Notes under the pieces: generated by a model
Told to the model about the DNA's origin: nothing
The model's database searches: none
What the model saw: the letters and a program-made list of their open reading frames with translations, nothing else
In this document: positions 44,843 through 55,071 of the stretch, piece after piece
How positions within the stretch are numbered: the stretch's first letter is position 1
Layout: each line of letters begins with the position of its first letter
Position numbers and translations under genes: made by a program
Origin: Rhizobiales bacterium SYSU XM002
Lineage (GTDB): Bacteria > Pseudomonadota > Alphaproteobacteria > Rhizobiales > Beijerinckiaceae
Assembly: GCA_009846685.1 (NCBI GenBank)
Contig: VWVY01000001.1
Span: forward strand, 558,001-622,000
DNA length: 64,000 nucleotides
Direction of reading: 5' to 3'

Positions 44843-46165
44843 TTATGACGCGATCCGCTCGACCGCATCGGCCGGCGATAGCGTCACCCGCTCACCCGTG
44901 GCCCGGCGTTTCAGCTCCACCTTGCCTTCCGCAAGCCCCTTCGGGCCGACGATGATCTGCCACGGCAGGCCGATGAGATCGGCGGTGGCGAACTTGCCGC
45001 CCGGCCGTTCGTCCGTATCGTCGATGAGGCAGGACAGCCCGCGCGCCTCCAGCGCCATCTCAAGCTCTCCGCAAACGCGATCCGTCGCGCTGTCGCCCGG
45101 CTTGAGGTTGAGGATCGCAGCGTCGAACGGCGCGATCGCGTCCGGCCAGATGATGCCGGCCTCGTCGTGGCTTGCCTCGATGATCGCCGGCACGAGCCGC
45201 GTCGGGCCGATGCCGTAGGAACCCATGTGAACGGGCACTTCCTTGCCGTCCGGCCCGGCGACCACCGCCTTCATCGGCGCGGAATACTTGGTGCCGAAAT
45301 AGAAGATATGGCCGACCTCGATACCGCGTGCCGAGACGCGGCTCGCCTCCGGCACGGCGGCAAACGCCTTCTCATCGTGCATTTCCTCGGTCGCGGCGTA
45401 GAGCGAGGTCCACTTGTCGACGATAGTCTTGAGATCGTCGACAGAGTCGAAGTTCGTGTCCGGCCCCGGCACCGGGAAATCGAGATAATCCTTGTGGCAG
45501 AAGACGCCACTCTCACCAGTCGAGGCGAGAATGATGAACTCGTGCGAAAGATCGCCGCCGATCGGGCCGGTGTCGGCGCGCATCGGGATCGACTTCAGCC
45601 CCATGCGTTCGAAGGTGCGCAGATAGGCGACGAACATGCGGTTATAGGCATGGCGCGCACCCGCCTGGTCAAGATCGAAGGAATAGGCGTCTTTCATCAG
45701 GAATTCGCGGCTGCGCATCGTGCCGAAGCGCGGGCGGATCTCGTCGCGGAACTTCCACTGGAGATGGTAGAGGTTGAGCGGCAGGCTCTTGTAGGAGCGG
45801 ACATAGGCCCGGAAGATCTCGGTGATCATCTCCTCGTTGGTCGGCCCGAACAGCATCTCGCGCTCGTGCCGGTCGGAAATACGCAGCATTTCCTTGCCGT
45901 ACGCGTCGTATCGCCCGGATTCGCGCCAGAGATCGGCGGACTGGATCGTCGGCATCAGGAGTTCGACAGCGCCCGAGCGGTTCTGCTCCTCGCGGATGAT
46001 CGCGCAAACCTTGTTGAGAACACGCAGTCCGAGCGGCAGCCAGGCATAGATGCCAGCGCTTTCCTGCCGGATCAACCCCGCGCGCAAAGCGAGACGATGC
46101 GAAACGATTTCGGCTTCCTTCGGCGTTTCACGAAGGATCGGCAGGAAAAATCGGGACAGTCGCAT
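44843..46165 (-). CDS. proS: Prolyl-tRNA synthetase (short alphaproteobacterial type)
   Basis: ProS charges tRNA-Pro. The ATG at 46165 follows a GGAGCG ribosome-binding site and gives 440 aa. Class II motif 2 '[20 protein letters not shown]' and motif 3 '[17 protein letters not shown]' are present, as is '[12 protein letters not shown]'. The usual bacterial insertion (editing) domain of about 180 residues is missing, normal for this alphaproteobacterial subclass. The leader carries a 15-codon ORF and inverted repeats. Confidence 0.97.
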   Translation of the reverse strand: MRLSRFFLPILRETPKEAEIVSHRLALRAGLIRQESAGIYAWLPLGLRVLNKVCAIIREEQNRSGAVELLMPTIQSADLWRESGRYDAYGKEMLRISDRHEREMLFGPTNEEMITEIFRAYVRSYKSLPLNLYHLQWKFRDEIRPRFGTMRSREFLMKDAYSFDLDQAGARHAYNRMFVAYLRTFERMGLKSIPMRADTGPIGGDLSHEFIILASTGESGVFCHKDYLDFPVPGPDTNFDSVDDLKTIVDKWTSLYAATEEMHDEKAFAAVPEASRVSARGIEVGHIFYFGTKYSAPMKAVVAGPDGKEVPVHMGSYGIGPTRLVPAIIEASHDEAGIIWPDAIAPFDAAILNLKPGDSATDRVCGELEMALEARGLSCLIDDTDERPGGKFATADLIGLPWQIIVGPKGLAEGKVELKRRATGERVTLSPADAVERIAS

Positions 46166-46202
46166 GGTCGCTCCAGAGGGCGCGGGAATCACGAGGAAAA
46201 GG

Positions 46203-46263
46203 CTATACAGAGGCAAGCCCGAAACGCCAGTTTCGCGTTGCTTCTGTCATAATTCGCGCCTCT
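46203..46263 (-). promoter_or_regulatory. Structured leader of proS with a 15-codon upstream ORF
   Basis: A small ORF (46250-46203) encodes [15 protein letters not shown] behind an AGAGG ribosome-binding site and stops 37 nt before proS. A perfect hairpin CGAAAC-4-GTTTCG (46220-46235) lies within it, and the complementary hexamers AGAGGC (46263-46258) and GCCTCT (46214-46209) could enclose it. The arrangement resembles leader-peptide control, but the peptide has no proline codon. Confidence 0.4.
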
Positions 46264-46533
46264 TGCAAATGCCGGGTTTGGTACGGGCTCGGGTGACGCC
46301 TCCTCCAAGCAAGAAAGTTCGTTCTGCTGATCAAACCGAATGAGCAAACGCATTCAAATTTCAGAATGTTGCACCGCATGAAGACTCGGTGATTTTCCCG
46401 CACTAGAAACGCCCCGTCAGGCGGGGCGCCGCGCTGCTTTCGGGCAGCCGGACAAGCAAGAAGAACATGCCTCAAGGGTGGCGTCGAAAGGCGTTATTTC
46501 CGGCCGTCCAAGAATGAATAATCAAAAATTTTG
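46264..46533. other. Long spacer between proS leader and the DUF1467 operon
   Basis: This 270-nt stretch has no convincing gene. It contains a 7-bp hairpin at 46410-46428 (CGCCCCG / CGGGGCG, 5-nt loop) followed on the minus strand by TTTCTAG. It could hold the proS promoter or a small RNA ending at that hairpin, but I cannot support either. Confidence 0.3.
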
Positions 46534-46564
46534 AAGCAGGGCCGAGGCCCTGCTTTTCTTTTTT
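46534..46564. terminator. Intrinsic terminator downstream of DUF1467
   Basis: A perfect 9-bp stem (AAGCAGGGC / GCCCTGCTT) with a CGAG loop is followed on the plus strand by TTCTTTTTT and on the minus strand by AAAATTTTTG. It should end the nuo-birA-rnj-mce-DUF1467 transcript, although the better T-tract is on the plus strand. Confidence 0.8.
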
Positions 46565-46597
46565 GTCCCTGAATTGCGTCACGCGCGCCGCAATATC

Positions 46598-46825
46598 TCA
46601 GAAATTCGGCACGATGACGTATTGGAAGATCAGAAACGGAACCAGCGCAACCAGCGTAGTCGCGAGCACGATCCGCCCGACGCGAACATGCGTCGGCGCT
46701 CCGGGATCGGAGCCGGGCGCGATCTCGCCGGTTTCGTGCTGCGATTTCACGCCGAAAGGCAGGACGACGAACAGCGACACCCACCACATGATGAAATAGA
46801 CGGCGAAGCCGCTGCCGATACTCAT
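46598..46825 (-). CDS. DUF1467 family membrane protein
   Basis: This 75-aa protein has two membrane helices ('GFAVYFIMWWVSLFVVLPFG' and 'IVLATTLVALVPFLIFQYVI') joined by a polar loop with 'GAPTHVRVG'. It is typical of DUF1467 (PF07330), found mostly in alphaproteobacteria next to mce and proS. Function unknown. Its ATG overlaps the mce stop in an ATGA arrangement. Confidence 0.92.
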   Translation of the reverse strand: MSIGSGFAVYFIMWWVSLFVVLPFGVKSQHETGEIAPGSDPGAPTHVRVGRIVLATTLVALVPFLIFQYVIVPNF

Positions 46826-47232
46826 GCCGGCACTTCTTCAAGTTCGGTGAGCGTGCCCAGGAAATCCTTGGGATGCAGGAACAGCACGGGATTGCCATGC
46901 GCGCCGATCTTCGGCTCACCATCGCCCAGAACCCGCGCGCCGCCGGCCACAAGACGATCACGCGCGGCGCGGATGTCTGTCACCTCGTAGCAGATGTGGT
47001 GCATCCCGCCGTCCGGATTGCGTTCGAGGAACTTGGCAATCGGCGAGTTGACGCCGAGTGGCTCAAGAAACTCGATCTTGGTGTTCGGCAGTTCGACGAA
47101 AACCACCCGCACGCCGTGCTCCGGCAGGTCCTGCGGCGCCGAGATCTTCGCACCGAGAATGTCGCGATAGGTATCGGATGCCTTGCCCGCGTTCTGCACC
47201 GCGATGGCGACATGGTTCAGCCTTCCGATCAT
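46822..47232 (-). CDS. mce: Methylmalonyl-CoA epimerase
   Basis: This 136-aa VOC-fold enzyme interconverts (2R)- and (2S)-methylmalonyl-CoA in propionate metabolism. It has 'LNHVAIAVQNAGKASDTYRD' (metal His), 'PEHGVRVVFVEL', 'IEFLEPLG' (metal Glu), 'GGMHHICYEV' (metal His) and a final 'GTLTELEEV' (metal Glu). All ligands are present and the length is normal. Confidence 0.94.
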   Translation of the reverse strand: MIGRLNHVAIAVQNAGKASDTYRDILGAKISAPQDLPEHGVRVVFVELPNTKIEFLEPLGVNSPIAKFLERNPDGGMHHICYEVTDIRAARDRLVAGGARVLGDGEPKIGAHGNPVLFLHPKDFLGTLTELEEVPA

Positions 47233-47241
47233 GAGACCCTC

Positions 47242-48906
47242 CTAGACTTGGACAATCATCACTTTCGTGACCGGCTTCTTGCCCCAGAGTTCCGAAATCC
47301 CGGAACGGATGCCACGCTCGATCGCAACGCGCAAGGTATCGACATCGCGCCGCTTGGCCTTCGGCAGGCTGGTATAGACCTCGTCGATGATATCGCGGAT
47401 GTGCTCGATCATCGGTTCGCCCTCGTCATCCACGTCCGGCAGCCCAGCGGTTTCGATCTCAAGATCGGCGGCGATGTGGCCCTTCTCGTCGACCGCGATC
47501 GCGACCGCGACCAGGCCGACATAGGAGAGCTTCCGGCGCTCCGTGATCGAAACACCATTTGCCGGCACGATGAGCAGACCGTCCTTTGCCAGCCGACCCG
47601 CGGCAATCTGGTCGCTGACGAAGGGTTCGGGCGTATCGAGCGTCACAACATCGCCGTTGAACGCACGGATAACCTGCTTCACGCCCATCGCACGCGCGAA
47701 ATCGCGATGCATGGTCAGGTGCAGCGCTTCGCCATGCGCGGGGATCGCGACCTTCGGCCGGACCCATTCGTACATCCGTCGCAGTTCGTCGCGACGCGGA
47801 TGCCCCGAAACATGCACCAGTCCGTCGCGATCGGTGATGATGTTGACTTCCATCCTGGCGAGGCTGTTGACGATCTTGCCAACGGACTTTTCGTTGCCCG
47901 GAATCGTGCGCGAGGAGAAGATAACCGTGTCACCGGATGCAAGCGCGATCTCCGGATGTTCGCCCTCCGCCACGCGCGCCAACGCGGCGCGCTGCTCGCC
48001 CTGGCTACCGGTCAGCAGGATGACGCATTTGTCGCGCGCCAAGGAGCGATAGCGCTCGGCGGTCTTGAGGCCAGCGATACCGTCGAGCATTCCGAGTTCA
48101 CCGGCAACATCGGCAACGCGGTCCATCGCCCGACCGACGATAATGACCTCGCGCCCCGCTTCCTCAGCCGCCTCCGCCACGGCCCGCATCCGCGCGACGT
48201 TGGAGGCGAAGGTCGTCACTGCCACGCGCCCCTTCGCGTTGAGGATGATCTGCCTGAGGCTCTCGCGCACCTCGGTCTCGGAGGGAGAGATACCGTCGCG
48301 CGTCACGTTGGTGGAATCGCAGACAAGCGCCAACACGCCCTCGTCACCGATCTCCTTCAGCCTCGCACCATCGGTCGGCAGGCCGATGATCGGTGTCTCG
48401 TCGATCTTCCAGTCCCCGGTATGGATCACCGTGCCATGCGGCGTGCGGATCGCCAGCGCCATGCTCTCGGGGATAGAATGTGCGACAGGAATGGTCTCGA
48501 TGTCGAAAGGGCCGAGCGTGAAGCGCGTCGTCTGCGCAATGCCGCGCACCGGAATGCGCGGCGCGCCAGGCTCGGAAAGCCGTCGCGCTTCGAGAAGGTT
48601 CGCGGCAAAGGGCGTCATATAGACCGGCGCGCCAAGACGTGGCCAGAGATCGGCCAGCGCGCCGAAATGGTCCTCGTGCGCATGTGTGATGACGATGCCG
48701 AGAAGGTTCTTCTTCTCCGTCTCGATGAAGGCGATGTCCGGGTAGAGCATGTCTACGCCCGGCACATCCTCGCCTGCAAAGGCGACGCCGCAATCGACCA
48801 TCAGCCACTTGCGGTTCTTGCCGGAACCGACGCCGTAGAGCGCCATGTTCATGCCGATTTCGCCAAGGCCGCCAAGGGCCGCAAAAACCAGTTCGCCGCC
48901 CTTCAT
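47242..48906 (-). CDS. rnj: Ribonuclease J
   Basis: RNase J (554 aa) is a 5'-3' exo- and endoribonuclease for rRNA and mRNA maturation. The metallo-beta-lactamase motif is HAHEDH (residues 75-80), followed by 'AHSIPESMALAIRTPHGTVI' and 'HTGDWKID', the beta-CASP motif 'LLTGSQGEQRAALARV' and 'VSGHPRRDELRRMYEWVRPK'. A C-terminal domain completes the usual length. The ATG at 48906 overlaps the birA stop (TGATG); a GTG one codon earlier is possible. Confidence 0.95.
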   Translation of the reverse strand: MKGGELVFAALGGLGEIGMNMALYGVGSGKNRKWLMVDCGVAFAGEDVPGVDMLYPDIAFIETEKKNLLGIVITHAHEDHFGALADLWPRLGAPVYMTPFAANLLEARRLSEPGAPRIPVRGIAQTTRFTLGPFDIETIPVAHSIPESMALAIRTPHGTVIHTGDWKIDETPIIGLPTDGARLKEIGDEGVLALVCDSTNVTRDGISPSETEVRESLRQIILNAKGRVAVTTFASNVARMRAVAEAAEEAGREVIIVGRAMDRVADVAGELGMLDGIAGLKTAERYRSLARDKCVILLTGSQGEQRAALARVAEGEHPEIALASGDTVIFSSRTIPGNEKSVGKIVNSLARMEVNIITDRDGLVHVSGHPRRDELRRMYEWVRPKVAIPAHGEALHLTMHRDFARAMGVKQVIRAFNGDVVTLDTPEPFVSDQIAAGRLAKDGLLIVPANGVSITERRKLSYVGLVAVAIAVDEKGHIAADLEIETAGLPDVDDEGEPMIEHIRDIIDEVYTSLPKAKRRDVDTLRVAIERGIRSGISELWGKKPVTKVMIVQV

Positions 48907-49715
48907 CACCCTGCCCTCGCCGCCTGTTCGAGATCCGCGTCAGCGGCTAGCGGAAAAACATCGCCAACCATCACGGTCTCGGTCCGGCCCTCGCGTGCGA
49001 CGAGCAACTGCCCATCGCCATCGATCCCGGCGAACGCGCCCGTGATTTCTCCCGTCGGAAGCTTGACGCGCACCGGCGAACCGGTGGGTATCGCGTGGTC
49101 CAGCCAACGCTCGCGGATGGCTGCGAAACCCGTTCCTTCAGCAAATAGCGCGAGATTGGACGCGATGCGCGCAGAGAGCCGTTCGAACAATCGCTCTACG
49201 GTGAAGGCCCGGCCGTGCCGGCCGAGCGCAGTCACAGGCTGATCGAGCCCCTCCGGCACCGTGAGCACGTTCACGCCCATCCCGATGACGACGGCGCGCC
49301 GCCCATCCGGCCCATTCGAGCCTTCGAGCAGGATGCCAACGCATTTTTCCCCGGCAATGAGGCAATCGTTCGGCCATTTGAGCCGGACGGCCGGTTTCAG
49401 CGCCGGCGCCAACGAAACGATGGCCTCGGCAAGGCTGAGTCCGGCGACGAACCCGAGCAGAGGTGCCTTCGCCGCCGGGCAAGGATTGGCGAGGCCAAGG
49501 CTGGCGTAGAGATTGCCGCGCGGCGAGGCCCATGTGCGGCCATGTCGTCCACGCCCCATCGTCTGCTCCTCGGCGACCAGCCAGAAGCGATCCGCCCCGG
49601 CGAGCACAGCCTTGAGCGCCGCTTCGTTGGTGGATGCAGCCCGCGTCACCGCGAGCAACTGGAACCCGGCGTCTTCCGCCTCGCAGGAAAGCGCTACCTC
49701 GGCCGGGTCCGCCAT
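48906..49715 (-). CDS. birA: Biotin-[acetyl-CoA-carboxylase] ligase
   Basis: BirA (269 aa) biotinylates carboxylase carrier domains. It has the ATP/biotin loop 'GRGRHGRTWASPRGNLYASL' (residues 54-73), 'LKWPNDCLIAGEKCVGILLE' and a C-terminal SH3-like domain ('GEITGAFAGIDGDGQLLV'). There is no N-terminal winged helix, so it does not act as the biotin repressor. Its ATG overlaps the nuoN stop (TGATG), joining it to the complex I operon, a frequent alphaproteobacterial order. Confidence 0.95.
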   Translation of the reverse strand: MADPAEVALSCEAEDAGFQLLAVTRAASTNEAALKAVLAGADRFWLVAEEQTMGRGRHGRTWASPRGNLYASLGLANPCPAAKAPLLGFVAGLSLAEAIVSLAPALKPAVRLKWPNDCLIAGEKCVGILLEGSNGPDGRRAVVIGMGVNVLTVPEGLDQPVTALGRHGRAFTVERLFERLSARIASNLALFAEGTGFAAIRERWLDHAIPTGSPVRVKLPTGEITGAFAGIDGDGQLLVAREGRTETVMVGDVFPLAADADLEQAARAG

Positions 49716-51154
49716 CAGAACAGCGACTTCGCCGCCGCCGCCGCCATGGTGCGGATCGGGTTGGCAATCACCGCGAAGACGATAACGAAGGCCGCCGCCG
49801 CATACATCACGCCGCGGATTTCAAGCGGCGCCACCTGAAAAGCCGGCGCAGGTGCGTCAAAATACATCACCTTGACGAGACGCAGGTAGTAGAAAGCCGA
49901 GACCACACTCGCGACGATGCCGATGACGGCAAGCACGAAGAGCTTCGCCTCGATCGCCGCCGCGAAGACATAAAACTTGCCGAAGAACCCGGCGAGCGGC
50001 GGAATGCCGATCAGCGAGAACATCAGCGCCGCCATCACGAACGCCAGCGCCGGGCTGGTGCGCGAAGCGCCGGCCAGATCTGCCACGGTCTCCACGCGCT
50101 TGCCGCCAGTCTGCATCGCGAGGATCACCGCGAAAACGCCCAGCGTCATGGCGAGATAGGTCGTCATGAAGATCACGACGCCTTCTACACCCTGCACGGT
50201 GCCGGCTGCGAGGCCGACGAGTGCGTAGCCCATGTTACCGATCGAGGAATACGCCATAAGGCGCTTGATGTTGCTCTGCGCGATGGCCGCGAACGCGCCG
50301 AGCACCATCGAGGCAATGGCCGCGAACGCGATGATCGGCTGCCAGTCCTTCACGATGGGCAGGAAAGCATCGATCAGGATGCGGGTCGTCATCGCGACCG
50401 CCGCCATCTTCGGCGCGGTAGCGAAGAACGCCGCGACCGGGGTCGGCGCGCCTTCGTAGACATCCGGCGTCCACATGTGGAACGGGACCACACTCATCTT
50501 GAACGCGAGGCCCGCGACGATGAACACGAGGCCGATCATCACACCCGAGCCATGCCCACCGGTGACCGCCTTGGCGATGGTCGGGAAGGTCACCGAGCCG
50601 GTGAAGCCGTAAACAAGGCTCATGCCGTAGAGCAGCATGCCCGACGAGAGGGCGCCGAGCACGAAATACTTGAGGCCCGCTTCCGAGGATTTCGCGTCGT
50701 CGCGATGGATCGCGGCAACCACGTAAAGCGCCAGCGACTGCAATTCCACGCCGAGATAGAGCGAGATCAACTCGTTGGCCGAGCACATCATCATCATGCC
50801 GATGGTCGAGAGCAGGATGAGGACGGTGTACTCGAACCGCGCGATCTTCAGCTCGGTGAGGAAGCGCGAGGACATCAGGATCGCAGCAATGGAGCCGATG
50901 ATCGTCAGCGTCTTCATGGCGCGGGCGAAGCCGTCGACAACGAAGGCATCGTTGAAGGTGGAAACGCGCCCCTGCCCTTCAAGCAGGATGAAGCCCGCCA
51001 CGACAAGCGCCAGAATCGCAATCCAGTCGATCAGCCGCTTGGCGCCGTCACCCCGGATCGCGCCAAGCAGCACGAGGCCGAGCGACGCGATGGCCAGCAC
51101 GATCTCCGGCAGGGCCGGGCCGAGAGCCGGAACGGGAGAAATGACCGTGTTCAT
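49715..51154 (-). CDS. nuoN: NADH-quinone oxidoreductase subunit N
   Basis: NuoN (479 aa) is one of three antiporter-like proton-pumping subunits of complex I, with about 14 helices. 'EFYLGVELQSLALYV'-type sequence ('LYLGVELQSLALYVVAA') contains the key Glu of TM5, and 'PFHMWTPDVYEGAPTPVAAF' the conserved half-channel region with TM7 Lys nearby. It is 13 nt after nuoM. Confidence 0.97.
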   Translation of the reverse strand: MNTVISPVPALGPALPEIVLAIASLGLVLLGAIRGDGAKRLIDWIAILALVVAGFILLEGQGRVSTFNDAFVVDGFARAMKTLTIIGSIAAILMSSRFLTELKIARFEYTVLILLSTIGMMMMCSANELISLYLGVELQSLALYVVAAIHRDDAKSSEAGLKYFVLGALSSGMLLYGMSLVYGFTGSVTFPTIAKAVTGGHGSGVMIGLVFIVAGLAFKMSVVPFHMWTPDVYEGAPTPVAAFFATAPKMAAVAMTTRILIDAFLPIVKDWQPIIAFAAIASMVLGAFAAIAQSNIKRLMAYSSIGNMGYALVGLAAGTVQGVEGVVIFMTTYLAMTLGVFAVILAMQTGGKRVETVADLAGASRTSPALAFVMAALMFSLIGIPPLAGFFGKFYVFAAAIEAKLFVLAVIGIVASVVSAFYYLRLVKVMYFDAPAPAFQVAPLEIRGVMYAAAAFVIVFAVIANPIRTMAAAAAKSLF

Positions 51155-51167
51155 GATGTTTCCCCCG

Positions 51168-52667
51168 TCAGTTCATCAGTGCGAGCTTGCCGCCCACACC
51201 TGCTTTGACCGCCGCGATGATGCCATCGACCGAGGCCTGGCTCATCTCGAGAATGCCGCCCGGCTGCACGCCGAACCACACCACCAGGAGCGCCAGCGGC
51301 ACCAGAAGCGCGAGTTCGCGCTTGTCGAGGTCCGGGATGGCCTCCAGCTCGTGCTTCTCAAGCTTGCCATAGACGACACGTGCGAAGAGCCAGAGCGCAT
51401 AGGCTGCCGAGAGGATCACGCCCGTGGTCGCAAAAAACGCGACCCAGGTGTTGGCCTTGTAGGAACCAAGCAGCGTCAGGAACTCGCCGACGAAGCCCGA
51501 CGTGCCCGGCAGTCCGACATTCGCCATCGTGAACAGCAGAAACACCAGCGCATAGAGCGGCATCTTGTTCACGAGGCCGCCATAGGCCGAGATCATGCGC
51601 GTGTGCATGCGGTCATAGACGATGCCGACGCACAGGAAGAGCGCGCCCGAGACGAGGCCATGGCTCACCATCTGGAACACCGCGCCCTGCACGCCCTGTG
51701 CGTTGAGGGTGAAGAGGCCCATGGTCACGAAGCCCATATGCGCAACTGACGAATAGGCGATCAGCTTCTTGATGTCCTCCTGCATCATCGCCACCAGCGA
51801 GGTGTAGACGATGGCGATCACCGAGAGCGCGAACACGAAATTCGCGAAATAGAGGCTCGCCTCGGGGAACATCGGCAACGAGAAGCGGATGAAGCCGTAA
51901 CCACCCATCTTCAGGAGAATACCCGCCAGAATGACCGAGCCGGCCGTCGGCGCCTCGACGTGCGCGTCGGGCAGCCAAGTATGAACCGGCCACATCGGCA
52001 TCTTGACCGCGAACGAGGCGAAGAACGCCAGCCACAGCCAGTACTGCATCCCCGAGGGGAACTTGAACGCCAGGAGCTTGACGATATCGGTCGTGCCCGC
52101 GCTCCAGTACATCGCCATGATGGCGAGCAGCATCAGCACCGAGCCGAGCAGCGTGTAGAGGAAGAACTTGAAGCTCGCGTAGATGCGCCGCGCGCCGCCC
52201 CAGATGCCGATGATCAGGAACATCGGGATCAGGCCGGCCTCGAAGAACACGTAGAACAGCACGAGATCGAGCGAGGCGAAAACGCCGATCATCAGCGTCT
52301 CGAGCAACAGGAACAGCGCGTAGTATTCCTTGGTGCGGTCCTTGATCGAATAGAACGACGCCGCGATGCAGAACGGCATCAGGAAGGTCGTCAGGATGAC
52401 GAAGGGCATCGCGACGCCATCGACGCCAAGCTGGTAGACGATGGTATCGCCAAGCCAGTTCATGCGCTCGACGAGCTGGAAGCCCGCCTTGGCATTGTCG
52501 AACCGCGCCAGCGCCACGAGGCTCAGGAGGAAGGTGACAATCGTCGTCCAGAACGCGGCCCAGCGTGCATTGCGCGCGCCTGCCTCGTCGTTCTTCTGAA
52601 GGAGAACGAACACCGCGCCGATCAGCGGCAGGACCAGAAGTCCCGTCAGAATGCCGAAGCCGAACAT
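51168..52667 (-). CDS. nuoM: NADH-quinone oxidoreductase subunit M
   Basis: NuoM (499 aa) is the central antiporter-like subunit. It shows '[18 protein letters not shown]' (TM5 Glu), '[20 protein letters not shown]' (TM7 Lys) and '[17 protein letters not shown]' (TM8 Lys region). Its ATG overlaps the nuoL stop by one base. Confidence 0.97.
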   Translation of the reverse strand: MFGFGILTGLLVLPLIGAVFVLLQKNDEAGARNARWAAFWTTIVTFLLSLVALARFDNAKAGFQLVERMNWLGDTIVYQLGVDGVAMPFVILTTFLMPFCIAASFYSIKDRTKEYYALFLLLETLMIGVFASLDLVLFYVFFEAGLIPMFLIIGIWGGARRIYASFKFFLYTLLGSVLMLLAIMAMYWSAGTTDIVKLLAFKFPSGMQYWLWLAFFASFAVKMPMWPVHTWLPDAHVEAPTAGSVILAGILLKMGGYGFIRFSLPMFPEASLYFANFVFALSVIAIVYTSLVAMMQEDIKKLIAYSSVAHMGFVTMGLFTLNAQGVQGAVFQMVSHGLVSGALFLCVGIVYDRMHTRMISAYGGLVNKMPLYALVFLLFTMANVGLPGTSGFVGEFLTLLGSYKANTWVAFFATTGVILSAAYALWLFARVVYGKLEKHELEAIPDLDKRELALLVPLALLVVWFGVQPGGILEMSQASVDGIIAAVKAGVGGKLALMN

Positions 52668-54757
52668 CAGTGCGCTCCCCCCGAGAACAGATACCAGGTG
52701 ACGAAACCGGCGACCCCGAGCAGCATCGCGAAAGCGTAGTGGTAGACATAGCCAGTCTGGAGTTTGGCAACGCGCGAGGTTACGCGCAGCACGGCCGCCG
52801 AGACGCCGTCAGGACCGAATCCGTCGATGACCATCCCGTCGCCCTTCTTCCACAGGAAGTGGCCGAGGCAGCGCGCCGGCCGCACGAAGATGCGGTCATA
52901 CAGCTCGTCGAAATACCACTTGTTGAGGAGGAAGCGGTAGAGCGAGGGGTGCCGCTCGGCGAGCCCCTTCGGCAGTTCCGGCCACTTCAGGTAGAAGAAA
53001 TAGGCCAGCACGAAGCCCGCGACCATCATCACGAACGGCGTCCACGGCACCCACGAGGGGAGCTTGGCGTGGTCGTGCATGTCATGGAGCGTATGGTTGT
53101 TCGCGCCCATGAACAACGCGCCCTTCCAGAAGCTCTCGTAATCGTGGCCGATGAACTTCGCCACGAACGGCGCACCAGCTGCGATCGCACCAACCGCGAG
53201 CACGGCAAGTGGGATCAGCATGACCAGCGGGCTCTCGTGCGCATGGTCATAGGTGTGCTTGTCGGCGCGGGTCTGGCCGGCGAAGGTCAGGAACCACAGG
53301 CGCCACGAGTAGAACGAAGTCATGAACGCGGCCAAGACCACGCAGAGGAACGCATAGACATGCCCCGGCTGGTGCGCGACGTAGGCCGCCTCGATGATCG
53401 CGTCCTTCGAGTAGAAGCCCGCCGTGAACGGGAACCCGGTCAGCGCGATGGTGCCGATCAGCATCATCGTGGCAGTGAACGGGATCTTCTTCATCAACCC
53501 GCCCATCTTGCGGATGTCCTGCTCGTGGTGCATCGCGTGGATCACCGAGCCGGCCCCGAGGAACAGCAGCGCCTTGAAGAAGGCATGCGTGAAGAGGTGA
53601 TAGATGCCCGCGCCATAAACGCCGGTGCCGAGCGCGACGAACATGTAGCCGAGCTGCGAGCAGGTCGAATAGGCGATGACGCGCTTGATGTCGTTCTGCA
53701 CGAGACCGACGGTCGCAGCGAAGAACGCCGTCGTCGCGCCGATCACCAGCACCACAGACTGTGCGAAAGGCGCGTATTCGAAGATCGGCGACAGGCGCGC
53801 GACCATGAAGACACCCGCGGTCACCATGGTCGCGGCGTGGATGAGCGCCGAGACCGGGGTCGGGCCTTCCATCGCGTCCGGGAGCCAGGTGTGGAGCAGG
53901 AACTGCGCCGATTTGCCCATCGCACCCATGAACAGGAGGCAGGCGGCAAGCTCCAGCGCGGGCACCTGATAGCCGAGGAATGAAACGCTCGTCTTCGCCT
54001 GCCCGGCGACGCCGGCGAAAATCGGGTCGAAGGTCACGGCGCCAAACAGCCAGAAGGTGAGGAAGATACCGAGCGCGAAGCCGAAATCGCCGACGCGGTT
54101 GACAATGAATGCCTTCATCGCCGCGTCATTCGCGGACTTCTTCTTGAACCAGAAACCGATCAGCAGATACGAGGCGAGGCCCACGCCTTCCCAGCCGAAG
54201 AACATCTGGACGAGGTTGTCCGAGGTCACCAGCATCAGCATCGCGAAGGTGAAGAGCGAGAGATAGGCCATGAAGCGCGGCCGGGCCGGGTCTTCATGCA
54301 TGTAGCCGATTGAATAGAGGTGGACGAGACACGACACCGTGGTCACGACCACAAGCATCACCGCCGTCAGTGTATCGATGCGAAGTGCCCAATCCGCGAC
54401 GAAACCGCCAACATGGATCCACTCTGCGACCGTAACGCGCACCGGCGCGCCGGAGCCGAGCGCGACCTGCACGAACATCGCCCAGGCGAGGACGCACGAC
54501 ACACCGAGGAAGCCGGTGGTGATGACTTCGGCGAAGCGAGAAACGCCTTCGGCATGCGGCGAGGGTTCCGGCGCGTGGTGATCGTCGTGATGATCGTCAT
54601 GAGCATGCTCGGCGTGGCCATGCCCGGCATGCGCCGAATGATCCGCGTTGCCGAAGGCGAGGACATCCTTCGCCGCGGCCGGCTTATGCGCCAGCAGCGT
54701 CGCGAGGCCCGCGATCAGGAAGCCGAGAAGCGGCAGGAATACGATTGCCGTGGCCAT
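52667..54757 (-). CDS. nuoL: NADH-quinone oxidoreductase subunit L with His-rich loop
   Basis: NuoL (696 aa) is the distal proton-pumping subunit with a long lateral helix. Conserved regions include '[20 protein letters not shown]' (TM5 Glu), '[20 protein letters not shown]' and '[20 protein letters not shown]'. Unusually, residues 40-68, in the loop after the first helix, hold 11 His with several Asp ('[16 protein letters not shown]'), which is absent from Escherichia coli NuoL. The remainder is normal. Confidence 0.97.
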   Translation of the reverse strand: MATAIVFLPLLGFLIAGLATLLAHKPAAAKDVLAFGNADHSAHAGHGHAEHAHDDHHDDHHAPEPSPHAEGVSRFAEVITTGFLGVSCVLAWAMFVQVALGSGAPVRVTVAEWIHVGGFVADWALRIDTLTAVMLVVVTTVSCLVHLYSIGYMHEDPARPRFMAYLSLFTFAMLMLVTSDNLVQMFFGWEGVGLASYLLIGFWFKKKSANDAAMKAFIVNRVGDFGFALGIFLTFWLFGAVTFDPIFAGVAGQAKTSVSFLGYQVPALELAACLLFMGAMGKSAQFLLHTWLPDAMEGPTPVSALIHAATMVTAGVFMVARLSPIFEYAPFAQSVVLVIGATTAFFAATVGLVQNDIKRVIAYSTCSQLGYMFVALGTGVYGAGIYHLFTHAFFKALLFLGAGSVIHAMHHEQDIRKMGGLMKKIPFTATMMLIGTIALTGFPFTAGFYSKDAIIEAAYVAHQPGHVYAFLCVVLAAFMTSFYSWRLWFLTFAGQTRADKHTYDHAHESPLVMLIPLAVLAVGAIAAGAPFVAKFIGHDYESFWKGALFMGANNHTLHDMHDHAKLPSWVPWTPFVMMVAGFVLAYFFYLKWPELPKGLAERHPSLYRFLLNKWYFDELYDRIFVRPARCLGHFLWKKGDGMVIDGFGPDGVSAAVLRVTSRVAKLQTGYVYHYAFAMLLGVAGFVTWYLFSGGAH

Positions 54758-54761
54758 GTTC

Positions 54762-55070
54762 TCAGCCCTTCATCACGTTGATGTCTTCAACCGCGATGGT
54801 GCCGCGGTTGCGGAAGTAAACGACGAGGATCGCGAGGCCGATCGCGGCTTCCGCCGCCGCCACCGTCAGTACGAGCAACGCGAAAACCTGTCCGGTCATG
54901 TCCCCCAGATGCGTCGAGAACGCCACGAGGTTGATGTTCACCGAGAGAAGGATCAGTTCGATCGACATCAGGATGACGATCACGTTCTTGCGGTTGATGA
55001 AGATGCCGAAGGCACCCAGTGTGAACAGCATCGCCGCGACGACGAGGTAATGGGAAAGACCGATCACCAT
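54762..55070 (-). CDS. nuoK: NADH-quinone oxidoreductase subunit K
   Basis: NuoK (102 aa from the ATG at 55070) has three helices, with the conserved Glu in '[18 protein letters not shown]' and a second in '[18 protein letters not shown]'. Both belong to the proton path. One base separates it from nuoJ. Confidence 0.97.
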   Translation of the reverse strand: MVIGLSHYLVVAAMLFTLGAFGIFINRKNVIVILMSIELILLSVNINLVAFSTHLGDMTGQVFALLVLTVAAAEAAIGLAILVVYFRNRGTIAVEDINVMKG

Positions 55071-55071
55071 C

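Noticed and set aside
46203-46475. 90-codon minus-strand frame ahead of proS
   Set aside because: The upstream part has no ribosome-binding site and is not protein-like; only its last 15 codons have a plausible start, reported as part of the proS leader.
46873-49242. 789-codon plus-strand frame opposite mce, RNase J and birA
   Set aside because: Shadow frame of three well-recognised minus-strand genes; no motif, and composition like other antisense frames.
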